A DNA stretch of 64,000 bases from Sulfitobacter brevis (GCF_900112755.1 NZ_FOMW01000002.1:1-64000); one strand, 5' to 3'; counted from the stretch's first letter, positions 34,541 to 44,505 are shown. Made by a program: numbers and translations. The notes: generated by a model not told the origin, from the sequence alone.

Positions 34541-34632
34541 GTGAGCGGGGGTTTAGCGTGAGCAGTCCCTAAGTTGCAAGAGGGAAATCCCGCTTATCTG
34601 CGGAAGTTCCCCAAGTTTTCCGCCCCGCGGCC

Positions 34633-35352
34633 TCAGGTGTCGAGATGCACATAAACCCGCAGGTTCAACCGGCCTTTTTTCTCGATCTTACCCAGACGCA
34701 AACCGCCGATCTCTCCGGTGCGAGCGACATGGGTGCCGCCGCAGGGCTGCAGGTCGATCCAGCCGGTCTCCTCGCCAATCCGTATCAAGCGGATCTGCTC
34801 GACCCCGCGCGGGGGTTTCACGGCCATCGTCTTGATCATCTGCGGCGCGGCTTCCAGATCGGCGCGGGTAATCCACTCTTCGCTGACCCGTGCGTCCATG
34901 CTGATATATTCGTTAAGCTCGGCCTCCATCATCTCGCGGTCTTGCGGGGCGTCGGGCATGTCGAAATCAAGCCTGCCGTGGGTTGCCGAAATCTGCCCGC
35001 CCGTGACCGCAAAGGGCATCACGACCGACAAAAGGTGCAGCGCCGTATGCACGCGCATGAAACGGTGCCGCCGGTCCCAATCAAGCGATTGGGTGATATG
35101 CGCGCCCAGCGGGGGCAATTGCTCGGGCTCGGACGGCACAAGGATTATATCGTCCCCCTGCCCCTTGATCGCTGTGGCAATCGGCAGACGTCTGCCATCC
35201 CAATCAAGCCAGCCGGAATCACCGGGCTGGCCGCCGCCTGCGGGATAGAACACCGTCGCGTCCAGCACCACGCCACCCTCCGGGGTATGAGCGGCAACGC
35301 GGGCTGGCGCATCGCGAAGATACGCGTCGGTTCGAAACAGGGCTTTGGTCAT
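34633..35352 (-). CDS. AlaX-like alanyl-tRNA editing protein
   Basis: 239 residues with the editing-domain zinc ligands HTALH (about residue 105) and CGGTH near the C-terminus, plus FYPAGGGQPGD. Stand-alone AlaX proteins hydrolyse Ser- or Gly-tRNA(Ala). The start at 35352 overlaps the stop of the channel gene (ATGA); a longer frame to 35472 runs inside that gene. It is the last gene of a five-gene chain with trgA. Confidence 0.9.
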   Translation of the reverse strand: MTKALFRTDAYLRDAPARVAAHTPEGGVVLDATVFYPAGGGQPGDSGWLDWDGRRLPIATAIKGQGDDIILVPSEPEQLPPLGAHITQSLDWDRRHRFMRVHTALHLLSVVMPFAVTGGQISATHGRLDFDMPDAPQDREMMEAELNEYISMDARVSEEWITRADLEAAPQMIKTMAVKPPRGVEQIRLIRIGEETGWIDLQPCGGTHVARTGEIGGLRLGKIEKKGRLNLRVYVHLDT

Positions 35353-37754
35353 GCGTTCGAGCCTGCCAAGCCGTCCGGTACCTGCCTTGGAGCGCTGCCC
35401 TCTTCCAACTCGGTAGCAGGCGGTGCGGGCTCTGCTGTGCGTGGTGTGAGGGCTTCGGGGTTGCGCAACCAAACATCGCGCTGCGCGAAGGGTATCTCGA
35501 TCTCTTCGGCGATAAAGCGGGCGTTGATCTCGTGGTTGATTGCGGTCTTCACCGGCATGGTGAAGTTGACGTCGCGCAGATAGCAGCGGATCTCGAAATC
35601 GAGCGAATCTGCTCCGAAGCGGATGAAGTGCACGGCGACAGGCGGGTTTGCGAGCACCATCGGCTGGTCCTCGGCGATTTCGCGCAGGATCCGATCGACC
35701 TTTTTGGTATCGGTGCCATAGGCCACACCCACGGGGACGATCACGCGCCCGACCGTGTTGCCACGGGTGTAGTTGGTGACCGTGCCGCTGATCAGATCGG
35801 CGTTGGGCACGATCACATCTGTTCTGTCAAATGTCTCAATCCGCGTTGAACGGACGGAGATGTCGCGGACATAGCCCATCTGCCCGCCGACCTCGATCCA
35901 GTCGCCCTCGGAAATCGGTCGCTCGATCAACAAGATGATCCCCGACACAAAGTTGGAGACCACGTTTTGCAGGCCAAAACCGATCCCGACCGACAGGGCG
36001 CCTGCCACATAGGCCAAGGCGCTGAGATCGATCCCCGCTCCGGTGATCGCCAGCAACGCCGCCAGAAAAATACCGATATAGCCAAGACCTGAGACGATGG
36101 CATTTTGCCCGCCGATGTCGATCTTGGTTTTGGGCAGCACCGAGCTGCGCAACGCGCCCTGAATGAGCCGCGTCAGGAAATAGCCAAAGACAAAGATCAG
36201 CGCGAAGGCGAGGAAATCGGTCGGCGAAATGCGGCTTTCCCCGATGGCGAAACCGCGGCTGAAGGCGGCCCAAAGCTCGGTCAGGTCAGTGACCTGCGCG
36301 CCCCAGATCAGCGCCAAAACGGGGGCGGCAAGCAAGACCAGCAAGATCCCAAACAGGATAGGCATCAAGGTCTCGCGCGCGTGTTCGCCTTGACCCGTCA
36401 CCGCGCCGTAAACATCGGCGCTGAACCGTTGCAACGCCATGACCAATCCCAGTACTGCGAGGCTGAGCACATAGGGGCCCTGCACCGCATCGGCGAGCTG
36501 GTAGTAACCCGCCGCAGCCATCAAGGGCGCGATGCAGGCCACGACTACCGCGCCAAGCCCTAGTGCGCGCACCACGCGGCTTAGGGTGCTGACGCGGGTC
36601 TCATCAGGGTCCCCCGTCGGCGTTTCGGTATCCGTGTAACCGCGCAGAAGTTTGCCGAGGTTAAAGAGCGCAAAGCTGATGACCACGAAAAACGGGAAGG
36701 CAACGACCGGCTCGGAACTGACAGCTGGCGTGCCGATCTGGATGACCTGCAGCAAGATCACCTGTATAACGATGGCGACAGTAATCACGCTGACATAAAA
36801 CCGCCCACGGGTGCGCATCGGCGGTTCCAGCAAGATCAGCGCTTCGTCGGCATCACGGGCAAAGACGCGTTCCGATACCCAGCGAAATCCAAGCACAATC
36901 GCGCCGATCAAGGGCAGCAGACGGACGATCTGAATAGCAATTGGACCCAGGACGCCAGACATGACCGCGCCAGTCGCCAGCAACAATAGCCCCAACAAGG
37001 GCAAAATGATCCGGAACAACGAGACCACAAAGCGCCAGATGCCAAGGCCCCGCGCGCCCGTACGCTGCAACCGACCGACCAGCATCGTGGCCCACTTTCG
37101 GCCCCGCAGCACCAACAGGAAACCAACGGCCGCAATACCGAGAGCCAATGGCAGGGTCTCGCGCAGATCGCTGCGCGAAAGCTCAGCAACTTCGGCGTTT
37201 GACTCATTCGCAATGGCTGCAAGCGCGGCGCGCAGGTCGCCAAGGGCAATGCCCCAATTGACGGGGTTCAACGGAGTGGGGGTCAACGACAACAGTTCTT
37301 GCGTCTGTCGTTCGCGCAGGATGTTGTCGATTTCCTTGATCAGACCATCGGCGCGCACATAGGCGGAATCGGCGCGTTGGACAGGCGCCAGCAGCGTATT
37401 TAACTGTGCGGTCAGTTCGGTGCGCTGCGCGGTTATTTCGGCATCTTCCGGCTCGGCGCCCTCGCCCTCGGGCGGGGTGCCAAGGGCGGCGATTTGTTCA
37501 CGCAGCACTTCGATCCGTGCGGCATTCAGGTTCCGCGCGGCATCAAATTCGCTGCGATAGCTTGCGACACTGGCGCGCAGGGCGCGATAGGTGTCGTCGG
37601 TCGCACTTTCGTCGTCCACAACGGCTTCTGCGCGCGCGGCCATCGTTTCCCAACGGTCAAGATCGGCGCTGATGTCGTCTTGCGCCAGAATAGCTGTCGC
37701 GAGGCCGAACACCAGCCCGAGGACCGCGAAACCTCGCAGAATAAAAGTCATCAT
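35349..37754 (-). CDS. MscS-family mechanosensitive channel with DUF3772
   Basis: 801 residues. A signal peptide (1-24) and a periplasmic helical domain of the DUF3772 type (about 25-200) precede multiple membrane helices and the C-terminal MscS core: VGIGFGLQNVVSNFVSG (pore helix), ERPISEGDWIEVGG, VRSTRIETFDRTDVIVPNA and a beta/alpha cytoplasmic domain. It protects the cell from osmotic downshock. ATGA overlaps join it to cysK upstream and alaX downstream. A Pro-rich tail (PAPPATELEEG) ends the protein. Confidence 0.92.
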   Translation of the reverse strand: MMTFILRGFAVLGLVFGLATAILAQDDISADLDRWETMAARAEAVVDDESATDDTYRALRASVASYRSEFDAARNLNAARIEVLREQIAALGTPPEGEGAEPEDAEITAQRTELTAQLNTLLAPVQRADSAYVRADGLIKEIDNILRERQTQELLSLTPTPLNPVNWGIALGDLRAALAAIANESNAEVAELSRSDLRETLPLALGIAAVGFLLVLRGRKWATMLVGRLQRTGARGLGIWRFVVSLFRIILPLLGLLLLATGAVMSGVLGPIAIQIVRLLPLIGAIVLGFRWVSERVFARDADEALILLEPPMRTRGRFYVSVITVAIVIQVILLQVIQIGTPAVSSEPVVAFPFFVVISFALFNLGKLLRGYTDTETPTGDPDETRVSTLSRVVRALGLGAVVVACIAPLMAAAGYYQLADAVQGPYVLSLAVLGLVMALQRFSADVYGAVTGQGEHARETLMPILFGILLVLLAAPVLALIWGAQVTDLTELWAAFSRGFAIGESRISPTDFLAFALIFVFGYFLTRLIQGALRSSVLPKTKIDIGGQNAIVSGLGYIGIFLAALLAITGAGIDLSALAYVAGALSVGIGFGLQNVVSNFVSGIILLIERPISEGDWIEVGGQMGYVRDISVRSTRIETFDRTDVIVPNADLISGTVTNYTRGNTVGRVIVPVGVAYGTDTKKVDRILREIAEDQPMVLANPPVAVHFIRFGADSLDFEIRCYLRDVNFTMPVKTAINHEINARFIAEEIEIPFAQRDVWLRNPEALTPRTAEPAPPATELEEGSAPRQVPDGLAGSNA

Positions 37755-38785
37755 GAGTCTTCGAACACACCGGGGATGGAGGCAGGTGCCTTATCAAGCC
37801 AGTCCGGCGTCGGCAGGCCCTTTTCGCGCAGGAACTCGGGGTTGAAGAGCTTTGACTGATAGCGCGTGCCAAAGTCGCACAGGATGGTGACAATCGTGTG
37901 CCCTGGCCCCATTTCGCGCGCCATGCGCTTGGCCCCCGCCACGTTCACACCCGAAGACGCGCCAAGGCACAGCCCCTCGTTCTTCAGCATGTCAAAGACT
38001 TCAGGCAGCGCTTCGCTATCGGGGATATTATAGCTGAAATCAGGTGTGAAACCTTCGAGGTTTTTGGTGATGCGCACCTGCCCGATGCCTTCGGCGATGG
38101 ACCCGCCCTCGGCTGCAAGCTCGCCCGTGGTGTAAAAGCTGTGCAGCGCCGCGCCATCAGGGTCGGCCAGCGCGATCTTGACGCCCTTGGGCTGCAGCGC
38201 CATCGCGATGCCTGCCAGCGTGCCTCCGGAGCCGACAGCACAGCAAAAACCGTCAACCTTGCCGTCGGTCTGTTCCCAGATTTCGGGGCCGGTCGTTTCA
38301 ATATGGGCCTGACGGTTGGCAACGTTGTCAAACTGGTTGGCCCAAATCACGCCTTCATTCGTGCTGCGGGCAAGCTCTTTGGCCAGACGCTCGGAATATC
38401 GTACAAAGTTGTTGGGATTGCGGTAAGGCGCGGCGGGCACCTGCACCAGTTCGGCCCCTGCAAGGCGCAACATGTCCTTCTTTTCCTGACTTTGCGTCTC
38501 AGGAATAACGATAACGGTCTTGAACCCCATCGAGGCACCAACCAGTGCGAGGCCGATGCCTGTGTTACCCGCCGTGCCTTCGACAATCGTGCCGCCGGGC
38601 TTGAGCGTGCCATTGGCAATCGCATCGCGGATGATGAACAAAGCGGCGCGGTCCTTGACCGACTGGCCGGGGTTCATAAACTCGGCCTTGCCGTAGATGT
38701 CACATCCGGTTTCTTCGCTGGCTTGGCGAAGCCGGATCAGTGGTGTATTGCCGATGGCCTGTGCCAGATCAGATGCGACGTGCAT
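37751..38785 (-). CDS. cysK: Cysteine synthase (O-acetylserine sulfhydrylase)
   Basis: 344 residues, PLP fold type II: NPGQSVKDRAA holds the cofactor Lys, EGTAGNTGIGLA the phosphate/substrate loop, VGSGGTLAG the Gly-rich loop. It makes cysteine from O-acetylserine and sulfide. Of TTG at 38797 and ATG at 38785, the ATG is chosen because a GGGGG ribosome site lies at the right distance. In Rhodobacter sphaeroides cysK is the gene next to trgAB and contributes to tellurite resistance; the same order is found here. Confidence 0.93.
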   Translation of the reverse strand: MHVASDLAQAIGNTPLIRLRQASEETGCDIYGKAEFMNPGQSVKDRAALFIIRDAIANGTLKPGGTIVEGTAGNTGIGLALVGASMGFKTVIVIPETQSQEKKDMLRLAGAELVQVPAAPYRNPNNFVRYSERLAKELARSTNEGVIWANQFDNVANRQAHIETTGPEIWEQTDGKVDGFCCAVGSGGTLAGIAMALQPKGVKIALADPDGAALHSFYTTGELAAEGGSIAEGIGQVRITKNLEGFTPDFSYNIPDSEALPEVFDMLKNEGLCLGASSGVNVAGAKRMAREMGPGHTIVTILCDFGTRYQSKLFNPEFLREKGLPTPDWLDKAPASIPGVFEDS

Positions 38786-38800
38786 AGGTGCCCCCAAAAT

Positions 38801-39934
38801 TCAATTGACCTCTGGTTTAGCTCCCCCCCGCAACGATCTCAAGCGGTCGCGGTGACGTGCCAGCCAGAACGCAGCAAGTACCAGTGGCGCGTTTGCTGCA
38901 CTTAGCGTATCAACCAGATCCATCAAGGCGTCAAAGCTGAGCAAATGCGAGCGTATATCCTCATGCTCCGCGTCCAGACCGCCTGTACCTGTCACAGTGT
39001 CAGGCAGATCGGCGATGCCCACATAGATATAGTAAAATTCTGTTGATGTACCCGGCGAGGCGTATACTTCGGCCACGGGTTCCAGTGCGCCAAGGGTCAG
39101 GCCCGCTTCTTCTCGGGCTTCGCGGCGCGCACAAGCCTCAGGGCTTTCGCCCGCATCAATGCGGCCTGCGATGGGCTCTAGCTGCCATAAAGTGCGGTCG
39201 CCACGGGCCAAGGGCCCCATGCGCATCTGTTCAACCAAAAGCACACGGTCACGCACCGGATCATAGGGCAAGACCAGTGCAGCATCGGTGGCGATAAATA
39301 CCGCACGATCCAGTGTCTCGGTCATTGTGCCATCGAACTGCTGATGGCGCAGATAGATATCGTCTAGCGCGAAAAACTCAGCATAAGTGCGGGTGCGCTC
39401 GACGATCTCGACCTTGCCCTGAAAGGTGCCGCTCCCGTGCCGTGTGGTGACGGCGTTGATCCGCGCCTGCGCGCGCGACCGGATCATCGGGAACATCTGC
39501 GCCACATCCTCCCGCGGCTTGCGCCCGTAATATGACATCACCTCCCGTGCCGCGATGCACGACAGCTCCGCCCATTTGTGCTGCCACTCCCCAAGCGACC
39601 ACGGCCCCCGCGGGGTCCACAGGCCTGCTTGGGGAAAATAGACCTCGGCGCCCTGCCCGTCTGCCAATTTCACTGCAAGCAGATCGTAGGCAAAGCTGCC
39701 TTCGTAGAAATCCAAGCGGTCAATATCCTGCGCCGAAAGGCCTTGGACCAACAGCCCTGCAGCCTGCGCGCCGCTTTGCGCCTCGATCATCGGAAACGGG
39801 CCTTCCGCCACCGCCGAAACAACGTGGTCATTCAGCGCCAGCGATTGCGTCTCGATGGTGCTGGCATCGCGCCCCAAAACGATCTCCAACAGCGGCAAAT
39901 GCCGCAGCGAGCCGTAAAAAAACAAATTTCTCAA
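38801..39934 (-). CDS. trgB: TrgB-like protein: GGCT-like plus NUDIX hydrolase domains
   Basis: About 377 residues. The N-terminal domain starts LRNLFFYGSLR, the mark of gamma-glutamylcyclotransferase/AIG2 folds, with EGSFAYD further on. The C-terminal domain is an ADP-ribose-pyrophosphatase-type NUDIX hydrolase with a complete Nudix box (GRIDAGE, then REAREEAGL). Both candidate starts are TTG: 39961 inside trgA, or 39934, which follows a GGAGC site and is used here. Named from the R. sphaeroides tellurite locus because trgA and cysK flank it. Confidence 0.88.
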   Translation of the reverse strand: MRNLFFYGSLRHLPLLEIVLGRDASTIETQSLALNDHVVSAVAEGPFPMIEAQSGAQAAGLLVQGLSAQDIDRLDFYEGSFAYDLLAVKLADGQGAEVYFPQAGLWTPRGPWSLGEWQHKWAELSCIAAREVMSYYGRKPREDVAQMFPMIRSRAQARINAVTTRHGSGTFQGKVEIVERTRTYAEFFALDDIYLRHQQFDGTMTETLDRAVFIATDAALVLPYDPVRDRVLLVEQMRMGPLARGDRTLWQLEPIAGRIDAGESPEACARREAREEAGLTLGALEPVAEVYASPGTSTEFYYIYVGIADLPDTVTGTGGLDAEHEDIRSHLLSFDALMDLVDTLSAANAPLVLAAFWLARHRDRLRSLRGGAKPEVN

Positions 39935-39938
39935 GTAA

Positions 39939-40379
39939 TTAGCTCCAGCGCTTTCCCGCAAATTCGGTCAGAAGGCCAGAAATAACCGCCGAGACGATCA
40001 GTGCAATGCCAATCGGGGCCGTTGCGACCAAGACCGCATATTCCGCCCAGATGGTGAACACCGCCACAAGCGCCTCGAAAGCGCCGTCATATCGGTTGCG
40101 CATGGCAAGGCGTACCATTTCGAAAACTGCCTGCGCGCCGATCCCCCAGAGCATCAGTACAAGCACGCCCGTTAGCCCGTTGTTAATACCCGCCGTGGTA
40201 CCCCGACCTGCACGCGGCCCCATGATAAACCAACCGGCAAGAAGGCCCAAGGTCACGTTAATCGGAACAAAATTACCAAAATCGGTGCTATCCGGCAGCA
40301 ACGGAATCACCATTCCCGAGATCACATAGGCAACGATCGCCAAACAAATGGCGCCCATCAGTCGCGCGGCACTGGGCAT
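39939..40379 (-). CDS. trgA: TrgA-family membrane protein
   Basis: 146 residues with about four membrane helices (LMGAICLAIVAYVISGMVI, VTLGLLAGWFIMGPRAGRG, GVLVLMLWGIGAQAVFEMV, PIGIALIVSAVISGLL) and little else. The segment FIMGPRAGRG is typical of the family. TrgA was first described as a tellurite-resistance determinant; its mechanism is unknown. First gene of the trgA-trgB-cysK-mscS-alaX chain. Confidence 0.88.
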   Translation of the reverse strand: MPSAARLMGAICLAIVAYVISGMVIPLLPDSTDFGNFVPINVTLGLLAGWFIMGPRAGRGTTAGINNGLTGVLVLMLWGIGAQAVFEMVRLAMRNRYDGAFEALVAVFTIWAEYAVLVATAPIGIALIVSAVISGLLTEFAGKRWS

Positions 40380-40415
40380 CTAGCGGTCCTTTACAGTCTT
40401 GCGTCGGGCCAAATG

Positions 40416-41627
40416 TCAGCCCGGACGCCTTACCGTAATCTGCGTTACGTCACAATTTCCACTGTCAAATGTAGCGGCGCAGGAAGTGAGGTAAAAATTC
40501 CACATCCGCCGGAAGCGTTCATCAAAGCCCAGATCGGCGATCTGATCCCACTTTTGGTTAAAGGTTTCATGCCAGCGCCGCAGGGTCAGGTCATAGCTTT
40601 TGCCAAATTCGACAGAGCGATCCACAACCAGACCGGCACGCTCCACCTGTTGACGCAACGCTGTGGGGCTGGGCAGCATGCCGCCCGGAAAGATGTATTT
40701 CTGAATGAAATCCACCCCGCGTTTATAGACCTTCCACCGCCGGTCAGCGACCGTGATGATCTGTAGGGTTGCGGCCTTTCCGGGCTTGAGGCGATTGCGC
40801 AGCGTGTCGAAATACACTGGCCAATATTGCTCGCCCACGGCTTCGAACATCTCGACGCTGGCGATGCCGTCGTAGAGCCCCTGCTCATCGCGGTAGTCTT
40901 GAAGTTTAAAATCAACTACGTCAGAAAGCCCTGCCTTTTCAATGCGATCACGCGCATAGTTGATCTGCTCTTCGCTGATCGTGAGCCCCGTCACTTTCAA
41001 CCCGCGCTCTTTAGCGGCGTATTCGGCAAAGCCACCCCAGCCACAGCCGATCTCCAGCACATGATCACCGGGTTGCACGCCCAATTGATCGACCAGAAGC
41101 TTGTATTTGGCGATCTGTGCGGCTTCCAGAGATGCCTGTGCGCCGCCTTCGAAATAAGCAGAGGAATAGGTCATCGTGTCATCGAGCCATAGACCATAGA
41201 ACTCGTTGCCCAGATCATAGTGAAAGCTGATGTTCTTGCGCGCCTGGCCGCGATTGTTGCGCTGCATCCAAAAGCGGAACTTTTCGAAACTACGCAGCAA
41301 GCCCATGCCCGGAAAGCCGTCATATATGTCTTCGTTGCCTGCATGAACCAGATCCATGAACGCCTGCAAATCGGGCGTAGACCACCATTCATCCAGATAG
41401 GCATCACAGAATCCAAGGTCGCCCTCCCGGATCAGGCGCGCAAACAGATCATTGTTATGGATACGGATTTCGGCCACCGGCCCCGGCTTTGCCCCCTCGG
41501 CGCGAAAAGTGCGGCCGTCGGGCAGTGCAAAATCGACCCGCCCGTGCTGCATGTTTTGCGCCATTGCGAAAACACGAGTGAAGTATCGCGGAAGATCCGA
41601 CTGTCCTTCGACATTAGTTAAAATCAT
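40416..41627 (-). CDS. cfa: Cyclopropane-fatty-acyl-phospholipid synthase
   Basis: 403 residues. SAM-binding motif VLEIGCGWGGFAEYAA, the ISFHYDLGNEFYGLWLD segment near the active site, YSSAYF, EMFEAVGEQYW and the C-terminal motif around LRRWHETFN are all characteristic. It adds a methylene bridge to unsaturated acyl chains of membrane lipids. The ATG at 41627 has a GAGGAG site; the GTG at 41633 is too close to it. Confidence 0.93.
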   Translation of the reverse strand: MILTNVEGQSDLPRYFTRVFAMAQNMQHGRVDFALPDGRTFRAEGAKPGPVAEIRIHNNDLFARLIREGDLGFCDAYLDEWWSTPDLQAFMDLVHAGNEDIYDGFPGMGLLRSFEKFRFWMQRNNRGQARKNISFHYDLGNEFYGLWLDDTMTYSSAYFEGGAQASLEAAQIAKYKLLVDQLGVQPGDHVLEIGCGWGGFAEYAAKERGLKVTGLTISEEQINYARDRIEKAGLSDVVDFKLQDYRDEQGLYDGIASVEMFEAVGEQYWPVYFDTLRNRLKPGKAATLQIITVADRRWKVYKRGVDFIQKYIFPGGMLPSPTALRQQVERAGLVVDRSVEFGKSYDLTLRRWHETFNQKWDQIADLGFDERFRRMWNFYLTSCAATFDSGNCDVTQITVRRPG

Positions 41628-41689
41628 GGCCACTCCTCATGGGGGGCAAGTCGGTTCAATTTTAACCGCTTGATCCAATTTGACAATTG

Positions 41690-43114
41690 TTAAAAACGGC
41701 GGTTCTCGTAAACGGCCAAAGCCTGCTTGCGGCCTGCATCCAGCGCTACGATGGGATCAGGATAGCCATCGTCCGGCTGCATGCCCCAATGACGCGGGAT
41801 CGCATCGAAAAATGAAAGCGCGTCCTGATGCGGAGCATCGCGGCCTTCGGCAATCCAGCGGTCAGCATAAGCCCGGTTCGGATCGAACTTTTCCAATTGG
41901 GTCGCGGGGTTAAACACGCGGAAATAGGGCGTCGCATCCGGCCCCGAGCCTGCCGACCACTGCCAGCCCATCGCATTGCTGGCCGGATCCCAATCGATCA
42001 GGCACTCCTCGAACCATTTCTGCCCGATGCGCCAATCGGTGAGCAAATGTTTGGTCAGATAACTGGCCACGATCATCCGGCCCCGATTGTGCATCCGTCC
42101 GGTCACATAAAGCTCGCGCATCGCGGCATCGACGAAAGGCACGCCAGTGCGGCCCTTTTTCCATGCCCGAACTTCAGTGGCGCGGGCATCGTCTTTCCAC
42201 GGAAACGCATCCCAATCCTCACGCCAGTTCCGATCAAGGATACGCGGGGTGTGATGCATCAGGTGGTAGGCAAACTCGCGCCAGACCAGCTCTTTCAAAA
42301 AGGTCTCGGCACCGGCTTTGCCTTCTTGTAACGCACGCATGCCAGCATGCCAGCACTGGTGCGGAGAGATTTCACCCAGCGACAGGTTTTCCGATAGGTT
42401 CGAGGTCCCATCCGCCGCAGGAATATCCCGCGTCGCCTTGTAGTTGCTGACGATCTCATCAATGAAATGGCCCAACCGCGCTTGTGCTGCCTGCTCGCCA
42501 AGCTGCACGAAAGGCCGCACCACAGCAGCCCCACGATCCATCGCGGCATCCATCCGCCATTCGGCCAGCGTATCCGACGCGGGCCAGGTCGCGGGGGATT
42601 TGAGGGCGGCAGGCGTGCCGCGCGGCATGTCCACGCCCCGCGCCTTCACGTTATTCCAGAACGGCGTGTAAACTTTGTAATACCCACCAGTCTTGGTTTC
42701 CACAGTCCACGGCTCGAACATCAGATGTCCGCCAAAGGACTGCACGTCGATACCGTCGGTCTGCAAGGCTTCTTTCAGGGAGGTATCGCGCGATACCGTT
42801 TCAGGATCATAGAGCCGCGACCAATAGACTGCGCCAGCGCCGCTTTCGCAGATCAGCTTTTGTATTTCGCTCAACGCGCAGCCACCGCGGCGCAGGATCA
42901 ACCGGCTACCCTTGGCACTTAGCGTCTCGGCCAAGGCCCCCACACCCAAGCCCAGCCGCCATTTTGGGGCTGCGGCCAGCTTCTCCACCAATCCGTCATG
43001 GATGAACACCGGAATCACCGGACGGCCAGTTTGGCAAGCCGCAGTCAGCGCGGCATGATCGCTCAACCTTAGATCGCGGCGAAACCATATGAGAATGGGA
43101 GATGTGTCGTTCAA
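41690..43114 (-). CDS. phrB: Deoxyribodipyrimidine photolyase
   Basis: 474 residues: N-terminal antenna-binding Rossmann domain (ILIWFRRDLRLSDHAAL) and C-terminal FAD-binding helical domain (GEISPHQCWHA, LVWREFAYHLM, GVPFVDAAMRELYVTGRMHNR, WQWSAGSG). Trp residues of the electron-transfer chain are present in the C-terminal part. It repairs cyclobutane pyrimidine dimers using light. Length is normal. Confidence 0.95.
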   Translation of the reverse strand: MNDTSPILIWFRRDLRLSDHAALTAACQTGRPVIPVFIHDGLVEKLAAAPKWRLGLGVGALAETLSAKGSRLILRRGGCALSEIQKLICESGAGAVYWSRLYDPETVSRDTSLKEALQTDGIDVQSFGGHLMFEPWTVETKTGGYYKVYTPFWNNVKARGVDMPRGTPAALKSPATWPASDTLAEWRMDAAMDRGAAVVRPFVQLGEQAAQARLGHFIDEIVSNYKATRDIPAADGTSNLSENLSLGEISPHQCWHAGMRALQEGKAGAETFLKELVWREFAYHLMHHTPRILDRNWREDWDAFPWKDDARATEVRAWKKGRTGVPFVDAAMRELYVTGRMHNRGRMIVASYLTKHLLTDWRIGQKWFEECLIDWDPASNAMGWQWSAGSGPDATPYFRVFNPATQLEKFDPNRAYADRWIAEGRDAPHQDALSFFDAIPRHWGMQPDDGYPDPIVALDAGRKQALAVYENRRF

Positions 43115-43182
43115 TACCCTGTCCTTTGATGCTGGCCTGAACCAGAACCTAGGTCAGACACGCAGCGATCAAGGAATTGGTT

Positions 43183-44406
43183 TCACAAAACATCATCCAA
43201 GGCGTTCAAAAGTTGATCGATTTCGGCCTGCGTCGTGTAGTGAGTAAAGCTGAGCCGTAGCACACCTTTGGCCGGATCGACCCCCATTGCCGACAGTGCC
43301 CGCCCTGCGTAAAAATCACCGCCGCCTGCCATGATTCCGTGTTTGACCAGGTCTGCCGCAATCTCGCCCGCCGGACGGCTGGTGGCCAATGCCACTGTGG
43401 GCGCGCGGCCCTGCGCGTTCTCTGGTCCGATCAGCCGCACCGCATTGCGATTGCTCACCGCATCCAGCAGTGGTTGCAGCAGCTTTGTCTCATGGTCGCG
43501 CATCACATCGTGCATCGCCACCGAGCGCGCGGCTGGGGCCGCATCACCGCCTACATGATGGGCGTAAAACGCATCAACATAATCGGCCATACCCGCGCAG
43601 GCCGCCACCTGCGCATGATCCGGCCCCGCAGGGGTGAAACGCTTATAAAGCGTGCCAGCGTTGAACACATGGGCCTGATTGGGCAGCAGTTCCGCCAGCG
43701 CACGTCGGATCACCATCAGCCCCTGATGCGGGCCAAAGGTTTTATAGGCCGAAAACAAATAAATATCCGGCCCAAGATCGCCCACATCGACAAAGCCGTG
43801 CGGCGCGTAAGACACCCCGTCAACACAAACAAAAGCACCTGCGGCATGGGCCAGCGCGGTGATTTCGGTCACCGGGTTGATCTGGCCGACCACGTTGGAG
43901 CAATGCGGAAAACACACCAACCGGACCTTTTCGTCCAGCAGGTCTTCGAGCCGGTTGGGGTCGAGGTATCCGGTCTCGGGGTCGATCTGCCATTCACGCA
44001 CTTCGATGCCGCGCTCGGCCAGCCTGCGCCACGGTCCGGTGTTGGCCTCGTGGTCCTGATTGGTCACCACAATCGCTTCGCCCGGCTGCAACATCTGCCC
44101 GAAGGCCTGCGCCAGAACATAGGTGTTTTGCGTGGTCGAGGGGCCAAAGCTCAGCTCGTCGGTAGCAACCCCAAGCAAGGCGGCCATCCGGCGGCGGGCC
44201 TCGTCCATCTCCTGCCCGCCAAGGCTGCTGGCCTCATAGGGCGCATAGGGCTGCACCTTGCGCTGGGTGTAAAACCGGAACAACCGGTCAATCACCGGCT
44301 GGCAGGTATAGGACCCGCCCGCGTTTTCAAAGAAAGCTTGCCCCTGAAGGGCGGGCTCGGCAAAGGCGGGAAATTGGGCCCGGACCCATTTTGAATCAAG
44401 TGTCAT
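43183..44406 (-). CDS. Class V aminotransferase / cysteine desulfurase-like protein
   Basis: 407 residues of fold-type I PLP enzymes. The cofactor Lys is in LFSAYKTFGPHQG, with VCVDGVSYAPHG carrying the Asp that contacts the pyridine nitrogen. The C-terminal domain ends VLRLSFTHYTTQAEIDQLL. The protein belongs to the isopenicillin-N-epimerase/SufS-like subgroup, and no Cys-containing flexible loop typical of true desulfurases is obvious. Substrate unknown. Confidence 0.85.
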   Translation of the reverse strand: MTLDSKWVRAQFPAFAEPALQGQAFFENAGGSYTCQPVIDRLFRFYTQRKVQPYAPYEASSLGGQEMDEARRRMAALLGVATDELSFGPSTTQNTYVLAQAFGQMLQPGEAIVVTNQDHEANTGPWRRLAERGIEVREWQIDPETGYLDPNRLEDLLDEKVRLVCFPHCSNVVGQINPVTEITALAHAAGAFVCVDGVSYAPHGFVDVGDLGPDIYLFSAYKTFGPHQGLMVIRRALAELLPNQAHVFNAGTLYKRFTPAGPDHAQVAACAGMADYVDAFYAHHVGGDAAPAARSVAMHDVMRDHETKLLQPLLDAVSNRNAVRLIGPENAQGRAPTVALATSRPAGEIAADLVKHGIMAGGGDFYAGRALSAMGVDPAKGVLRLSFTHYTTQAEIDQLLNALDDVL

Positions 44407-44453
44407 AGCGCGAAGGTCCTCCGCAAGCCCGCCAAGGTCAAGCCGCTGAAAAC

Positions 44454-44482
44454 GAAAAACGGCGGCCTCGAAGGGCCGCCGT
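44454..44482 (-). terminator. Rho-independent terminator of the BCCT gene
   Basis: ACGGCGGCC (44459-44467) pairs perfectly with GGCCGCCGT (44474-44482). On the minus strand the stem is followed by a T-run (complement of AAAAA at 44454-44458). It lies 24 bases after the BCCT stop. Confidence 0.88.
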
Positions 44483-44505
44483 CAAAATCGTCACATGTTG
44501 CAGGC

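Noticed and set aside
43183..44406. Calling the class V enzyme a SufS/IscS cysteine desulfurase
   Set aside because: No suf or isc genes are adjacent and no clear catalytic Cys loop was seen, so only the family level is given.
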